Positions 36,280 to 47,840 of a DNA stretch of 64,000 bases are shown piece after piece. The notes under the pieces were generated by a model. It was not told the DNA's origin. It was given only the letters and a program-made list of their open reading frames with translations, and searched no databases. Position 1 is the stretch's first letter; every line of letters begins with the position of its first letter. Where the stretch lies: contig OU612072.1 of NCBI GenBank assembly GCA_914767715.1, positions 6,944,001 to 7,008,000 of the forward strand, in the 5' to 3' direction. The translations under genes and the position numbers were made by a program. The stretch comes from Membranipora membranacea. Its lineage: Eukaryota; Bryozoa; Gymnolaemata; Cheilostomatida; Membraniporidae.

Positions 36280-37475
36280 TTAGGCCATATCGCATATCAG
36301 CAGAATCGGTCGACTGAAGATGCACTCATCACCCTTATTGACTCAGTAAGTCTCCATCTAGACAATAATGCTAAAAACTATGTTCGAACACTATTCATTG
36401 ACTACACCAGCGCCTTTAATACTATAAATCCGTCCCTGCTAATCTCCAGACTCTGTGATTATGATATTCATCCGAATATTCTTAACTGGCTTTACAGTTT
36501 CCTCACAAATCGCACACAACGTGTTATAACAACGTCCAATGTATCAGCATCTACGACAACATCTACTGGGAGCCCTCAAGGCTGTGTGCTCAGTCCGCTA
36601 CTATTCTCATTCTATGTATCCAGAATGCCAACACTCAACTCCAATACCGAAATCCTCAAATATGCTGATGACACAGTCATACTAGAGTTTCTCACGAGTA
36701 CCCAGCCATCGTGTCTCCAACAAGAAGCAGATCATCTATATGCTTGGTGCTGCGAACATGACCTGCTTCTTAACTCAAAGAAGACCAAAGAACTGGTTTT
36801 CAGCAATGCACGGGATAACCCGACCACACAACAGCTGGTAATAAATGGTTCCCCGATCGATCAAGTAACGGAGTTCGTGTATCTTGGTACTACGCTAACT
36901 ACTAAACTTGACTTTACAGCCTCTGCCAACCGAACTGTAAAGAAAGCTAGAACTCGACTTCACATTATGAGCAAGCTGTATCATCAGGGAATAGATACCA
37001 GATTGATTACATCATGCTACGAATCCTTCATCGAAAGCATCCTACTCTATCATCTAGTAGTGATATATTCTCATCTTAGTGCAGACTCTAAAAAACATCT
37101 ACAGCGAGTGGTGCGCTCAGCCGGTCGCCTCGCAGGAGATATCACCTTCACCGCAGTAGCCGATCTCTACCACAACAAACTCGCTACAAAGAGTCTTCGC
37201 ATGGTGGCAACCGAACAAACTCCCATGTTGACATTTACTCAATGCCCATCAGGCCGATATTCCACCATCCGGTACAGAGTAAACCTTCGCAAACTTTGTT
37301 TTAGAGCTAACTGTGTTCACTATCTAAATAGCGTTTTTTCAAAAAAGTAAACTTTTTATATGAATTTTTATCCATTTATTTTTACCGTCCATACTTTTAA
37401 CAAGAGAGCACTCACATGAAGCATTTTATTTCTCTAATTGATGAGACAAATAAACACATCATTCATTCATTCATT
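36280..37475 (+). mobile_element. 5'-truncated LINE with microsatellite tail
   Basis: Begins abruptly inside a reverse transcriptase, continues to its stop codon at 37350, and ends after a ~110-bp 3' region in a (CATT)n tail at about 37456-37476. An abrupt 5' end and a short tandem-repeat tail are typical of LINE insertions that prime on a repeat tail (L2/CR1-type). The C-terminal motif CPSGRYSTIRYR links it to the copies at 50140-51950, 59771-60504 and 61352-61650. Confidence 0.8.
36286..37350 (+). CDS. Reverse transcriptase fragment of the truncated LINE
   Basis: One uninterrupted frame of 354 residues. It holds the polymerase core: HIAYQQNRSTEDAL at the start, motif A FIDYTSAFNTI, motif B STGSPQGCVLSPLLFSFY and motif C KYADDTVI with the catalytic YADD. 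The thumb and C-terminal region follow. No endonuclease domain and no start methionine remain because of the 5' truncation. It is almost certainly not expressed, but the lack of stops suggests a fairly recent insertion. Confidence 0.75.
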   Translation, partial: HIAYQQNRSTEDALITLIDSVSLHLDNNAKNYVRTLFIDYTSAFNTINPSLLISRLCDYDIHPNILNWLYSFLTNRTQRVITTSNVSASTTTSTGSPQGCVLSPLLFSFYVSRMPTLNSNTEILKYADDTVILEFLTSTQPSCLQQEADHLYAWCCEHDLLLNSKKTKELVFSNARDNPTTQQLVINGSPIDQVTEFVYLGTTLTTKLDFTASANRTVKKARTRLHIMSKLYHQGIDTRLITSCYESFIESILLYHLVVIYSHLSADSKKHLQRVVRSAGRLAGDITFTAVADLYHNKLATKSLRMVATEQTPMLTFTQCPSGRYSTIRYRVNLRKLCFRANCVHYLNSVFSKK

Positions 37476-37827
37476 CAAATCTGCCTTCTAGGGGAGATCT
37501 GCCGCTCAGCCTTTGAATAGAGTTAAATATAAAATTTAGCCATCCTAATACTACTTTTGGCACATATTTTGGTCAGCCACATAATGAGAACAAACAAGGA
37601 AACTTTCTACTTCCCTCTTCATTTCTCTGAATAATATTTTGACAGTTTGTGCAGAAATAATCTTTTACTGATTCATTCTCTGTCACATGACAGAATGGCA
37701 CAATCGGACCTCACTTCCTTGCTTAGCTACGACCAATGAAGTGACAATAAACATATCAATATCGGCCTCACGCCATATATATTTACAATCTTCAAAACTT
37801 AAATTTAGGATGTGATGCCACTGACTC

Positions 37828-37870
37828 TAGTTCTAGGGGAGGCAGGGACGCTCTGCCTCCCCTAGAACTA
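37828..37870. repeat. Perfect 18-bp inverted repeat, 7-nt loop
   Basis: TAGTTCTAGGGGAGGCAG at 37828-37845 and its exact complement at 37853-37870. It lies about 260 bp upstream of the collagen-like gene. Could be a tiny MITE or a regulatory hairpin; nothing decides between them. Confidence 0.7.
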
Positions 37871-38036
37871 AGAACAAAAGATTGATAATAAATGATCTAA
37901 ACAGCAGCATTGTGGTTAAATAATTAGAGATGATTCTCGGCTGTCTTGTAAAACTCATCAAGCACAAGGATGTTTATCAATTCTTTGAAAAACACCAGAT
38001 CTGCCGACAGCCATCAACTGTCACTTTCTGAAGCTG

Positions 38037-38043
38037 TGAGTCA
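38037..38043 (+). promoter_or_regulatory. AP-1-like site
   Basis: TGAGTCA, the consensus bound by Fos/Jun-type bZIP factors, 20 bp upstream of the TATA box of the collagen-like gene. A 7-bp match alone is weak, but the position is fitting. Confidence 0.4.
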
Positions 38044-38063
38044 TCTTGAAAACTGAGTTTTGC

Positions 38064-38070
38064 TATAAAA
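38064..38070 (+). promoter_or_regulatory. TATA box of the collagen-like gene
   Basis: TATAAAA 57 bp before the ATG at 38127. This would place transcription start near 38094-38100 and give a short 5' untranslated region. Confidence 0.6.
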
Positions 38071-38126
38071 GCAGTAACTGTGGATAGCTGATCTACACAA
38101 GCTTTACAAACTTTGATCCATCGACA

Positions 38127-41100
38127 ATGGAGAAAGGAGAACAGAAACAAGGCAGCAGTTCTGCCTGTGGTAGAGGCAGCGTCATAGCAATCAGTCTCAT
38201 CTCTGTGTCATGCGTTGTGTTGTCTGTAACTGCTCTTGGTTTGTGGATTCACACCTCTGATGAAATCACTCAGCTAAAAACTCGACAGAAAACTCTGGAG
38301 CAAATCGTAGAAACACTCAGTAACAAGGTAAGATATAGTCAGAACAGTGATATATCTATTTATCTGACATGACGCATTTTTACAGTAAGTACTTGGTTTG
38401 AATTTAGTATAGGTTATTGGTTTGAATAACCGACCCTGTTCAAAACTATTGAGTGGTCAAGATGTTACTCCCTTTGCCAGCTGCCAATAAACTGGAAGGA
38501 GGAAACTCAACCGGATATAAAAATAATTTGGAGTGTGAACCATTCTATTTTCTCTGCATATCAGACTTTTATATGAAAATATTGCGGTAACATGATTTAG
38601 CGTTGGAAAACAATATATTTAAATGTCTGGCAAAAGCCATATTCAAGCAGTTTTTTATTGTTACAGCTGGTACCTGAAGCAGAGTTAGATTTCCACTCTC
38701 TGTATAAGAGAGACGTAGAAGAGGATAAGAGTCACTCTGAGACAGAATCTATCCTTAGTCAGCTGTCACTGGGTGAGTTAGTGTGCAAAAGAAAATAGAC
38801 AGATCACTCCTCATACCCTATATTTGTAGTATTGATAGTTTCAGCCATCTGATTAATGGCGGTACCATTTCAGTAATGGGCAGTGCTGTGATGTTGATTG
38901 ATTGTATTACTATCACAAACTATAAAAAATTGGGAATTGTCATAGCTGGTTTGTAGTGCTGTGATGTCATGACTAGTTATCGATGCCGTGTGCTCATTAG
39001 GCTTTTTACTCAGTCTGTAAAAAGTAAGAATAAAAGCAAATCAGGTTTATTTAAAGTAATCACTTGTATCTTGCGACTGCCACGTTAAGATTGCGTAAAG
39101 CGGAAAAATTAATGTTCTGACCCTTGAAGTGAAGTAGTAGAATGTTTGTATTTCATCATCTATAGTATTCATGATCACTATAACTTATTTTGACCCCTAT
39201 AGGAGATTTATCCCACCTGAGAGGACCTGCCGGTCGGGACGGACGGGATGGTAGAGATGGTAGAAGCTGTGATCCTGCAGATTGTCACAACAGTGCAGCA
39301 GCTGACGATAGTGACCTACATCAGATACTGGGACTTCTTAGTAATAAAACAACAGCAGCACCGACTCATGTCTCCAACAGCAATAAAGCTGAATTTAATC
39401 AAGGTTGGATACATTTTTAGTCAAAAGAGGGCGTGAGCATAAGTGACTTAAGTTCAATCATTCTTATCAAATAATAATGAGCGAGCTAAGCGAGATGAAA
39501 CGAACCAAAATATTACATGAAGTGATTAGCTAAAACTTTACACCAGATAATGCCCAGGAGAGAGAAACTTCCAAAAATTAGTAGAAAGGTATAAAGTCTA
39601 ATCATCTGGTTTAGTTCTTCGGGGATTCTAAGATTGTAATATTTGTGAAAACATGTTGTTGTGTTATGGGATGCCAATGTCATCTATGTGGAGTAAAACT
39701 CCTATGTACTTAAATTGCAGCCCAGTTGTTGGCAGCGTTTAATGAAACAATCGCACATGGATTACTGAGGAGTATTCAGAGGGCAAACGCAAAACTTGAA
39801 GAGCTAGAAGAAAGCCTTGGTTCTACAGATACAGGTAGTTAGCCTACAATTGCGATGATTACTAAAAAGTGTACAAGTTCAAATATAAACAAAGATTTAT
39901 TAGCTCAACTATGTTGCAAATTTGCTTTCTATATTTACAAAAATACACTATGAAACCATGATAATTTTTGTGCCTTTATCGTTCCTTTGAAGGTCTCCTG
40001 CCAACAACAGAGAGTTCTGTCAGCAGGTCTGGATCTGCATCCAGTGGTGGATCTACATACACAAGATGGGGGAGAACTACATGCAGTAACACCTCTGAGC
40101 TCATATATCAAGGTAAGGGTACAGAAATGCTTCTCTACCAAGTCATTTTTAGAAATGATAGATAATTTTGACCTGATGTCAAGTCAAAAATATGATATGA
40201 AACTTCATTACCTGTCTAATGTAGTTGTACAAAGTCGAGTTTGTGGTGCTGCAGAATCTTACACTTTTCATCTAGAAGAGATCACCACAAACTAGGCAAC
40301 CTAAGTCCAGTGAAGGGTGGGTAGTTCCCCAACCCAACAAAGCTTGTTGTGAAACGCTACGCACAAGTATAATTTTGTTTCTTTATTAGATATATAGTTT
40401 CTGTTTAGATATATGCCCACAAATTTTACAAAAAACATATTAATTATCAATTAGGAGTTATCCTCTAATTTTATTTATAACAAAATCAAATAACGCTTAT
40501 TCGTATTTATTGTTATAGGATTTGCTGGAGGCCAGCACTACACTCACACAGGAGGTGCCTCTAACTACCAATGTCTGCCATTAGAGCCAGAATATAACTC
40601 TTATCTGGCTGGAGATCAAGGTACATGGATCTTCGGAGCTGAATACGAAACAGGATCAAATCTATTCGGCAGAAACATGCAGAACCAGAACGTGCCATGT
40701 GCTCGCTGCTTTACCCCACAAAGATCAGCCACTATCATGATTCCTGCCCGGAGGACCTGCCCTGATGAATCCTGGACAAAGGTACGATATTCTATTTTTA
40801 TTTATTCATTCATAGAGGTTGGCTTGAAAGTATACATATAACAAATAGCTACAGGCAACTTGTTGACCTCTGAGACAAAGAAAAACATCAAGACTAATTA
40901 GGCTACATCTGGTAAAAGTATAATGTTTGGCATTCACCATTATTTCTCTGATTCACATCACCATCTTATAATATGAATAAATATTTGCATCCAATCGATT
41001 GAATGAGTCTTACTCTTAAAGTGACAGTCCTACTAGGCCATGTTTGGTATGGTTTTAAAGATCTCAGGCTGAAAAGTCATTAGGGCATATGATATAAAAC

Positions 41101-41913
41101 AGCCTGCGAACCTAATTGCAGTAAAACTGCTGCAAAGTCTGAAAATTGGGATAGTAGTGGATCATAGTGATTTATTGCCTCCCCCTAACCACTATGATCG
41201 ACTATGATCCTTGCTAAAATAATTGAAAAAAACTAATTGCTATTTTCCACAATTTTCATTTTTTTATTATTTTTATTTGCCCTATGAACTCACAATATTT
41301 GATTTACTCGGGAAATATATCCACTTTTCTACTAGGACTGACTCTTTAAGGGGAGGGGGAGGACAACAATTTCAAATCCAAAAGGCAAGCTGATATCATA
41401 GCAAGTCATAACTTCTTATTGCTTATATGGTTGTGTAGCAGGGTTTTTGCTCTCGTCATCATCATCTAGCTTGTAAGGCCTACAGTTTTGACCAATGGAA
41501 TTTGAGGATTCACAAAATATTAGCGCCTATATCAAGTTCAATCCAGTTTGTCTGCATTCAAGTTGCTCCCATCCGTCTGCAGCTTATTAGTAAAGGGGGA
41601 GCAACTTTGAATGCTGGTAGTCTGGACCAAACTTTGTCTAATTAGCTCCGGCAAACTGCAGCCACAGATTCGATGTATCTGCTGACCTCTTATGTTTTAG
41701 GAGTATGAAGGTTACCTCATGGCTGGACACCACACTAACAAGAGAGCGTATAACTATGCCTGTATGGATGTATCCCCCGAGTCAGTACAGGGTCTACATT
41801 CTGACGCTAACGGCGCACTGTTCTACTTTGTAAAGGCAAGCTGTAGATCATTAGGAAGGTGCCCTCCTTATATAGAGGCTGCTGAACTGACCTGCGTCGT
41901 GTGCTCTAAGTAA
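38127..41913 (+). CDS. Membrane-anchored short-chain collagen C4-like protein
   Basis: Seven exons: 38127-38327, 38667-38772, 39203-39403, 39721-39834, 39993-40112, 40519-40781, 41701-41913. All are GT-AG with consistent phase and give 405 residues. Residues 19-41 form one membrane segment with no cleavable signal, so the protein is type II; 44-67 look like a coiled coil. The collagen part is tiny: GPAGRDGRDGRDGRS at 110-124, five Gly-X-Y triplets. A helical stretch (LLRSIQRANAKLEELEESL) and a Ser-rich linker follow. Residues about 248-405 are a Cys-rich globular domain with GGASNYQCLPLEPEYNSY, GAEYETGSN, CARCFTP and a final CVVCSK, the type known from sponge short-chain collagen C4. It probably works in extracellular matrix or cell-surface adhesion. 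KR at residues 82-83 could be a processing site. The best start is the ATG behind the TATA box. Confidence 0.85.
41531..41636. mobile_element. ~105-bp MITE, family P2 copy 2 (intron of the collagen-like gene)
   Basis: Left arm ATCAAGTTCAATCCAGTTTG then TCTGCATTCAAGTTGCTCCC; right arm GGGAGCAACTTTGAATGC then TGGACCAAACTTTG, an imperfect inverted copy. Lies in intron 6. Same family as 19861-19960 and 57862-57965. Confidence 0.7.
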
Positions 41914-42768
41914 TATTTTTCCTATTTTTATATGTAGTAGAAATTGTACAGACACACCATTCAGTAAAGCTTGTGAATATAATAAACGTTTCAATAGCAT
42001 TTTATTTTTCTTATCTAACAGATGGAAAACCATAGATTTTTAAAATTTATCTTTTTCGCGAATAAATTTGATAGTACTCACCTGCACCTAAACTACACCT
42101 ATTCCTTGCATATCTATTTCATAGACAAAATTCTTAACAATGAGTTCCCATCACACCACACCCAAAATTCAGTTCCATTCAGTTTTAAAAACCCAAAGTA
42201 TATATATAGCGTATGTATCTTAGAACAAAATGACAATAATATTCTATCCATCCTTTTAACAACCTTATATCCTTAATAGTTATGATATCCTATATCCGCC
42301 ACACAAAATATTGGTAAAATATACCTCAGCGTACCTATCTGCCTATTGTGGATGTAGAGAAAAATACTGACTGCAACAAATTGCTTGATCCTCCAAAGCT
42401 GATGTCTTTCATTGTTTGGACTAGCATATTATTGCCTGAGCTGTAATTTGGAAGGTTGACCACTTCTCTTCCCGACTAAGCACAACTCTTTTCAGTTTTG
42501 AATCACAGCAGCGTAAACACACCGATTATGTCAAAATACACAAACTGACAATATGCGCATTGATAGCTGAGAGCGATGGAATGCAATGCTCATCAACATG
42601 CAGGGGTGGCTTTGTTCTGCTGGGGCCGACCATGATGAGGTTGTGCTAGAGAAGGCCTCGATACAGCGTTAGACTCATGGTTTCTAGCTGAAGACCTGCG
42701 TGTTGTGCATCGGTATGCGCGCAACTGTATGTTGTATCTTAGGCAAAATACTAGAAGGAACTAAATAG
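41914..42768. other. 3' region of the collagen-like gene, then non-coding DNA
   Basis: AATAAA at 41981-41986, 68 bp past the stop codon, is a good polyadenylation signal. Nothing else is recognised up to the target duplication of the element that starts at 42769. Confidence 0.55.
41981..41986 (+). terminator. Polyadenylation signal of the collagen-like gene
   Basis: AATAAA 68 bp downstream of the stop codon, at a typical distance. Confidence 0.6.
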
Positions 42769-43069
42769 CATAAGGCCACGTGATCTAGCCCAAGTTTACG
42801 GGGGTGGGGGTGGGGGTGGGGGACATTGAAAGAGTAGGGCAGTACATCTGATCACAGTCGAATGTCGTTTTGGACTGCAATTTTACTCTGGCCCACTGCA
42901 TTTTGTTATTACAAATTGTACATGCTCACAACACATTTCCTGAGAGAGACGCAATGAGGACCTTGAGCTTGTTCGTAATCGTAATCGTTTATTCTACATT
43001 CTGTTATCATGGCGATGATAAGAATTGAATGTTTGCAAAAAAATAAGACTTTTGATGAGACTAAAAATA

Positions 43070-46000
43070 TCACTCTACATACACAAATCTGTTGTTATAA
43101 AATGACATGAAAAATTGAAAAAAGCTGTTTTGCTGCTTCGTTGTGCGACATCTCTTAGGCAAATATGGATATGATGCGCGAGAGGAGGTTCGTTGGCTAG
43201 TGTTTAAAATAATTCGATAGTGATGTGGATGGGTTGCATTGTGTAAAATCTTACTAAAATGGGCTGAGGCTAGATGAAACAAAAAGTCATTGAGTAGTGG
43301 GATATCTAGTGATTCAAGCCTTTCTTCGTAGTTAAACTCAGGTAAAATTATTCTAGTTGCATATCTTTGTATGCTTTCAAGGCGTTGCTTATTAAAATCA
43401 GATAAAACAGTATACCAGGCAGGGGCAGCATAACAAGTTAATGAACGTACATTGCTAGTGTAAAAAAGGTTCAACCCCTCTGCACTTTGACCCAAGGTTT
43501 TCAATTTACGCATTAGAAAAAGCCTGGAGTTACAACTAGACACAATGTTTGATATATGCTCGTTAAAACTTAACTATTGTCTATTGTCACTCCTAAAAAT
43601 TTAATGGAGGACATGGGTTTTATAACAAAGCCATCAAAATGTATATCTTCTGTAAACTTGGACCTCTGTCATAGTGACATATTCATAACAGCAGTTTTGG
43701 TAGTGTTTAACAACATGCTGTTATCAGCGGACCACATCTGGGTGGCTCGTAGAGCAGGAACAATGTCATTTTGGCTAGCCTGATTGTTCATAGCACAGAA
43801 AAATGATGTATCATCTGCATACTTAATATGCGAGTAGCCATTAGTCATTGCAGTATATAAGCCACAGTATAGGCCCCAACTTGGTACCCTGTGGTGTGCC
43901 TACTTTGCAGTCGATGTTGCTGGAATACATACCATTGTACTTTACACACTGCTGCCTGTTATCAAGGAAGCTTTGGACAAGCTGGATGAGATTTAGGTTG
44001 ACGTAACTCTTCATCTTACCAACCAGCACTGCAGGCTGGAGCCGATCGAACGCTTTAGAAAAGTCTACTAATGCCAGTTGCATACATTTGATATCCGGTT
44101 TGTCAAGCTAGTTTGTGATATCATCTACTAGCTGCATTACAGCATCAACAGTGCCAATTTTAGATTGGTACGTAAATTGGTTGACGTCAACTATCTCTGT
44201 CAGCTTATATTTTAATTTGTTGATGACAACGTCCTCCGCTAGCTTTCCCAGCTGGTAAAGGAGTGATATCGGCCTCAAGTCTTTATACTGCGAAGGCATC
44301 GATATCTTAGGGATTGGAGTTATCTGTCCTTGTTTCCATTTATTAGGAAATTCTGTTGAAGTGAGCATAGCATTAATTATATTATGCAGTGGCAAACAGA
44401 TATCTTCCATTGCATCTAGCGAGACCCATGTTGGAAAATCCTGGTTGCAGGTAGCTTTTGAGGTGTCGAGGCGCTTCAGAAGACTTTTAACTTCGCTGAG
44501 ACTGATTTGGCTGAGAGGACTCGGTGAAGGGGTCTTGTTCCCCTCCGACATTAGCATAATATGAGTTGATGTTATCACAGAAGGCTTGTGATGTCATAGG
44601 CTGGCCATTAATTACAGGTGTAGATGACGAGGTGCAATGTTTGTTAGGGTGCGTAATTGATTTAAGAGTGTTCCACCATTCTCTGGTATTTTGTTGAGAA
44701 TTCAGTTTGTTACGCACATAAGATCGTTTAGCCCCTCTCACCCTGCGCTGAACAGTAACTCTCAAGATGTTCCACGATTTACTACCATTGCGATGTGTCT
44801 TGTCCCTATCATGTATGAGCTTCACCAGACTGGGGCTCATCCATGGAGGTCGATCTCTTCTAACTTTTACAGCTTTGAATGGACAATGCTGATCAAGAAT
44901 GTTATTGACAGTCTGATGAAAGAGCTCAACCTTTGAATGAACTGTTGGAGCTGAAAACACATCATCTCACTTTTGTTTAGCAATAGCACATAGAACTTGG
45001 GTTTTCCGTTCTTTGTTTATAATACGCTTGGTAGTGCGAATGTATTGAAGGTTGAAGGTCCTGGGTTCGAATCCCGCTGCAGTCTACTGACTACTGGGCT
45101 CATATGACGCCCCAGGTGTGCTCCGACCTGCCTGCAAACTGAGAGCAACTTGGCGCCGAAAATGGCGGCCGCGCCCTTAAGGCACTGATATTTCTCAGTC
45201 CTCGGATGGAGACAAGCGATTTTAACCCACATTTTAAAAAATTTGGGTGGCTTTTGTGCTATGTTGCTATTGATCAGTACGCAGCAGTGATCATTGTTAC
45301 TTATCGGCCAAGCTTTATAGCTAGCTTATATTCCGAGATGTTTGTCAATATAAGGTCTAACCTGGCCTGCTGTCTGGTGTCAAAGCCGACTAAGTTAATG
45401 ATCTCAAGTTGCGTACATATGTCTTCTATCAGTAGATGGTTAAAGTCATCAGCAATGATGAATTTGGCTAGCGGATACGATTTCAAAAACGATGACAGTT
45501 CTGAGCTTATATAGTCCATTGTCTCACTTTGTTCAGCATCCGGAGGATGTTAAATACAGCCAGTGATTATCTGACCATAATTATCGAGCAGGGATATGGT
45601 CCAGATAGCTGAGTAGGTGGGTGTTGTTTTCGATGACACAACAGTGGTTGGTAGGCTGTCTGCAACAAGGATTGCCACGCCTCCGCCAGTTCGACTTTTG
45701 CGGTGACAGAGAAAGTGCTCATAACCTGGGAGTTGACGGGATTGCTCTTTGGCAGCAGTAAGCCAGGTCTCTGTCAAACATATTAAAGTGGGTTGGTGCG
45801 CTTCAACAACAACGGCTAATTCATTCAATTTCCACTCATTAAGAGATCGGCAGTTTGTATATAGAATGGATGGTAGAGCGGCATAATTATCCGATTTTGT
45901 TGGCTTTTTCTTTGGTATGCAAGTCAGTACGCTTTCTCTCATACACTTATAAAGTGGCTTAATTCTATGACGCCTTTGTCCTCCTTTGCAACCTCTCTTT

Positions 46001-46146
46001 GTAGCTCTAGATTTAATTGCTGTGTTTGTTGGTTGCTTTCTGATCTCATCCAAAATGGCCTGATCTATCACCTTATATCCAAAAGTTTCAGAGTTTATTA
46101 ATCCAAGAACATCCTCTCTTGCATAAGTCCGATAGTCAGCAGACAT
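43070..46146 (-). pseudogene. LINE endonuclease/reverse transcriptase, multiply frameshifted
   Basis: Reading on the minus strand, 46146-45550 encodes the start of an APE-type endonuclease (LYTNCRSLNEWKLNELA, LICLTETWL, RTGGGVAILV). 45519-45301 continues with IIADDFNHL and LDLILTN. After the insert, 44960-44487 carries the linker (KAVKVRRDRPPWMSPSLV). 44578-44108 holds the RT fingers (LRPISLLYQLGKLAEDVV). 44083-43841 has motif A LVDFSKAFDRL and motif B GTPQGTKLGPILW, and KYADDTSFF follows in another frame near 43820. 43543-43070 is the C-terminal region (SLTCYAAPAWYTVL, SIQRYATRIILP). At least four frame breaks mean no product. Confidence 0.8.
45010..45235 (+). repeat. SINE-like insert with tRNA-type B box inside the LINE
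   Basis: Interrupts the LINE endonuclease frame. It contains TTGGTAGTGCG (D-arm-like) and GGTTCGAATCC (B box at 45064-45074), followed by a ~160-bp GC-richer body with GGCGCCGAAAATGGCGGCC. No target duplication was identified, so the ends are approximate. Confidence 0.45.
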
Positions 46147-46516
46147 ATATCGCTGCGTAGAGCACGCCAGAATCTATATGATGTGCGAGTTACAGACCTT
46201 GGTAATGAGATATTGAGGTAAAATTTGATGAGTTTGATGGGTGCAGCCAGCCACCTCTAGCGCTACCCTACCTGTTGTTACATAGCACACTGATCACGTG
46301 ATATACTATTGCATGTATATTATCTGATAATCGTGTAGTCTCAATGTCAGTGTGGTTGTGAGAAATGTAAGTTTTTGGTCAGTTGTGAGTAAAATTGCAG
46401 TCCAAAACGACTTTGGAGTACGATCAGATGTCCCGTCCTATACTCATTCTCTCACCTGACCCCCCTCCCCCCCTACCTGAGACTTAGGCTAGATCACATG
46501 GCCTTATGCTAAGTAG

Positions 46517-47840
46517 GGACTATGATGACAGAAGTATTCCTATCACATGTTACCAATGTTTATCAACGAAAAATGCCCCTTTTATATACCGAAGCAATAT
46601 CTGAATGAGTAGTTTTTTTTTCTTTGTATTGGTGTTGATAGTAGTAGAAGAAAAATATGGTGGTATTACCTGCTATAGTTTCCGAAGCACCTGACATACA
46701 TAACGAGGCATAGGTCACATATTTTGTTATGACACAAAGTAATTAGTCTGAGCCCCCCCCCCAGACACTTAACCATCCCCCCCCCCCGCCCAACATTATT
46801 TGAGTGTAGCTGGTGTGTTGGCTACTTTCATGGTGGCCCATGTGCAAATGGAAAATCGTTTGTGAAAATAATTTTGACTTCAAATACGCACTTCATGAAC
46901 TCCTATGTGTACCGTTCATCTGTGCACCACTTTAGTTGAATCACTTATCAAATAGCCACTACGAATGGCACAACCTAGGTTGATTTTTGCATATAGCTAG
47001 TTACTCCAAAGAGTGATGGTTAGTAGTTGGTTGGGTTGTCCGGCAGCTTATGCTCTAATATAATAATTAATAATGGCACGTAAGACCGCAATTCAAATGC
47101 AGGAAATTCTAATTCAGTTCAAAATATGCCATCAGGCAGCTTAGCAAGGACATCTTGCCTGTATTATTAGCCTTGAAGCTGTCTGTAATTCAGTATACCA
47201 AAACTTAGCTCCACAAATAATCAAAGGACCTCATTAAAAAAGTTTGATACATTCGTGATTTCTTGTCTACCCAGACTATGTATAACAATATATAACTAGG
47301 TATAAGTATAACTGTCGACGCAAGTTGTTATCGACGCAGTTTCCATCTTATATACTGTCATTGACAAGTCTCCAAATGATGATCCTCCAGATTTTGTTTA
47401 TATGTTTGTTTTGCTGGCCTTCTGCAGGTCATGTGATTTGCCAGCTGACATAAAGTGAAAGTCTTATTAATGTTTAGTTGGTGCCGTACTACTTCCTATT
47501 GGACGATTTGTGAGAATGTCTTGTTAATCAGCAAACTCACCGAACTATATATAACATTCATCACTGAGTCATAATTGTTATCCTTGAAGCATACATGATA
47601 AACCATCATCCGGAAACTTGCATATGATTTAATGAGCTAGCCTGCTCGTAGTCAGCTGATCATCGAGCTTAAGGTATGGGGAAGCAATACCACCTGCAGA
47701 TAAAGCCTATAGTGTTTTGTTGACTTTGTCTTTGGCGAACATTTATCATGATTTATCTCGAAACAGGCAGCGGTATGAAACCAGAGTAAATTGTAGTCAG
47801 CTATATTTTGTGATTTGGCAGCACTTTATCGTTGTTACAG
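46517..47840. other. Non-coding stretch without a gene
   Basis: Contains poly-C runs near 46756-46787 next to AGTCTGAGCCCC, which matches one arm of the hairpin at 56810-56871. No counterpart of the collagen-like gene's first exon (the membrane segment) was found here, so the pseudogene downstream is 5'-truncated. Confidence 0.5.

Larger units (their letters stand above)
42975..46150 (-). mobile_element. Decayed, nearly full-length LINE nested in the TIR element
   Basis: Minus-strand order: endonuclease region, linker, reverse transcriptase, C-terminal region, then a 3' end with a (GATTAC)n-type tail near 42975-42990. The coding region is split by frameshifts (pseudogene entry) and by a SINE-like insert near 45010-45235. 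It is a different lineage from the CPSGRY-type LINEs elsewhere in the window. Confidence 0.75.
42769..46508. mobile_element. 3.74-kb terminal-inverted-repeat element carrying a LINE
   Basis: The left end CATAAGGCCACGTGATCTAG and the right end ...GATCACATGGCCTTATG are inverted copies. The arms run about 130 bp (42769-42900 and 46378-46508), through a G-rich tract to GTCGTTTTGGACTGCAATTTTACTC. Flanks are CTAAATAG (42761-42768) and CTAAGTAG (46509-46516), a one-mismatch 8-bp target duplication. The ends match the 325-bp element at 721-1045. Most of the interior is a LINE in minus orientation, so a short foldback element probably received the LINE later. No DNA transposase is seen inside. It separates the collagen-like gene from its pseudogene copy. 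Confidence 0.75.

Noticed and set aside
39248-39436. Alternative frame across the collagen exon
   Set aside because: Splice phases on both sides fix the GPAGRDGRDGRD frame; the other frame shows no collagen triplets.
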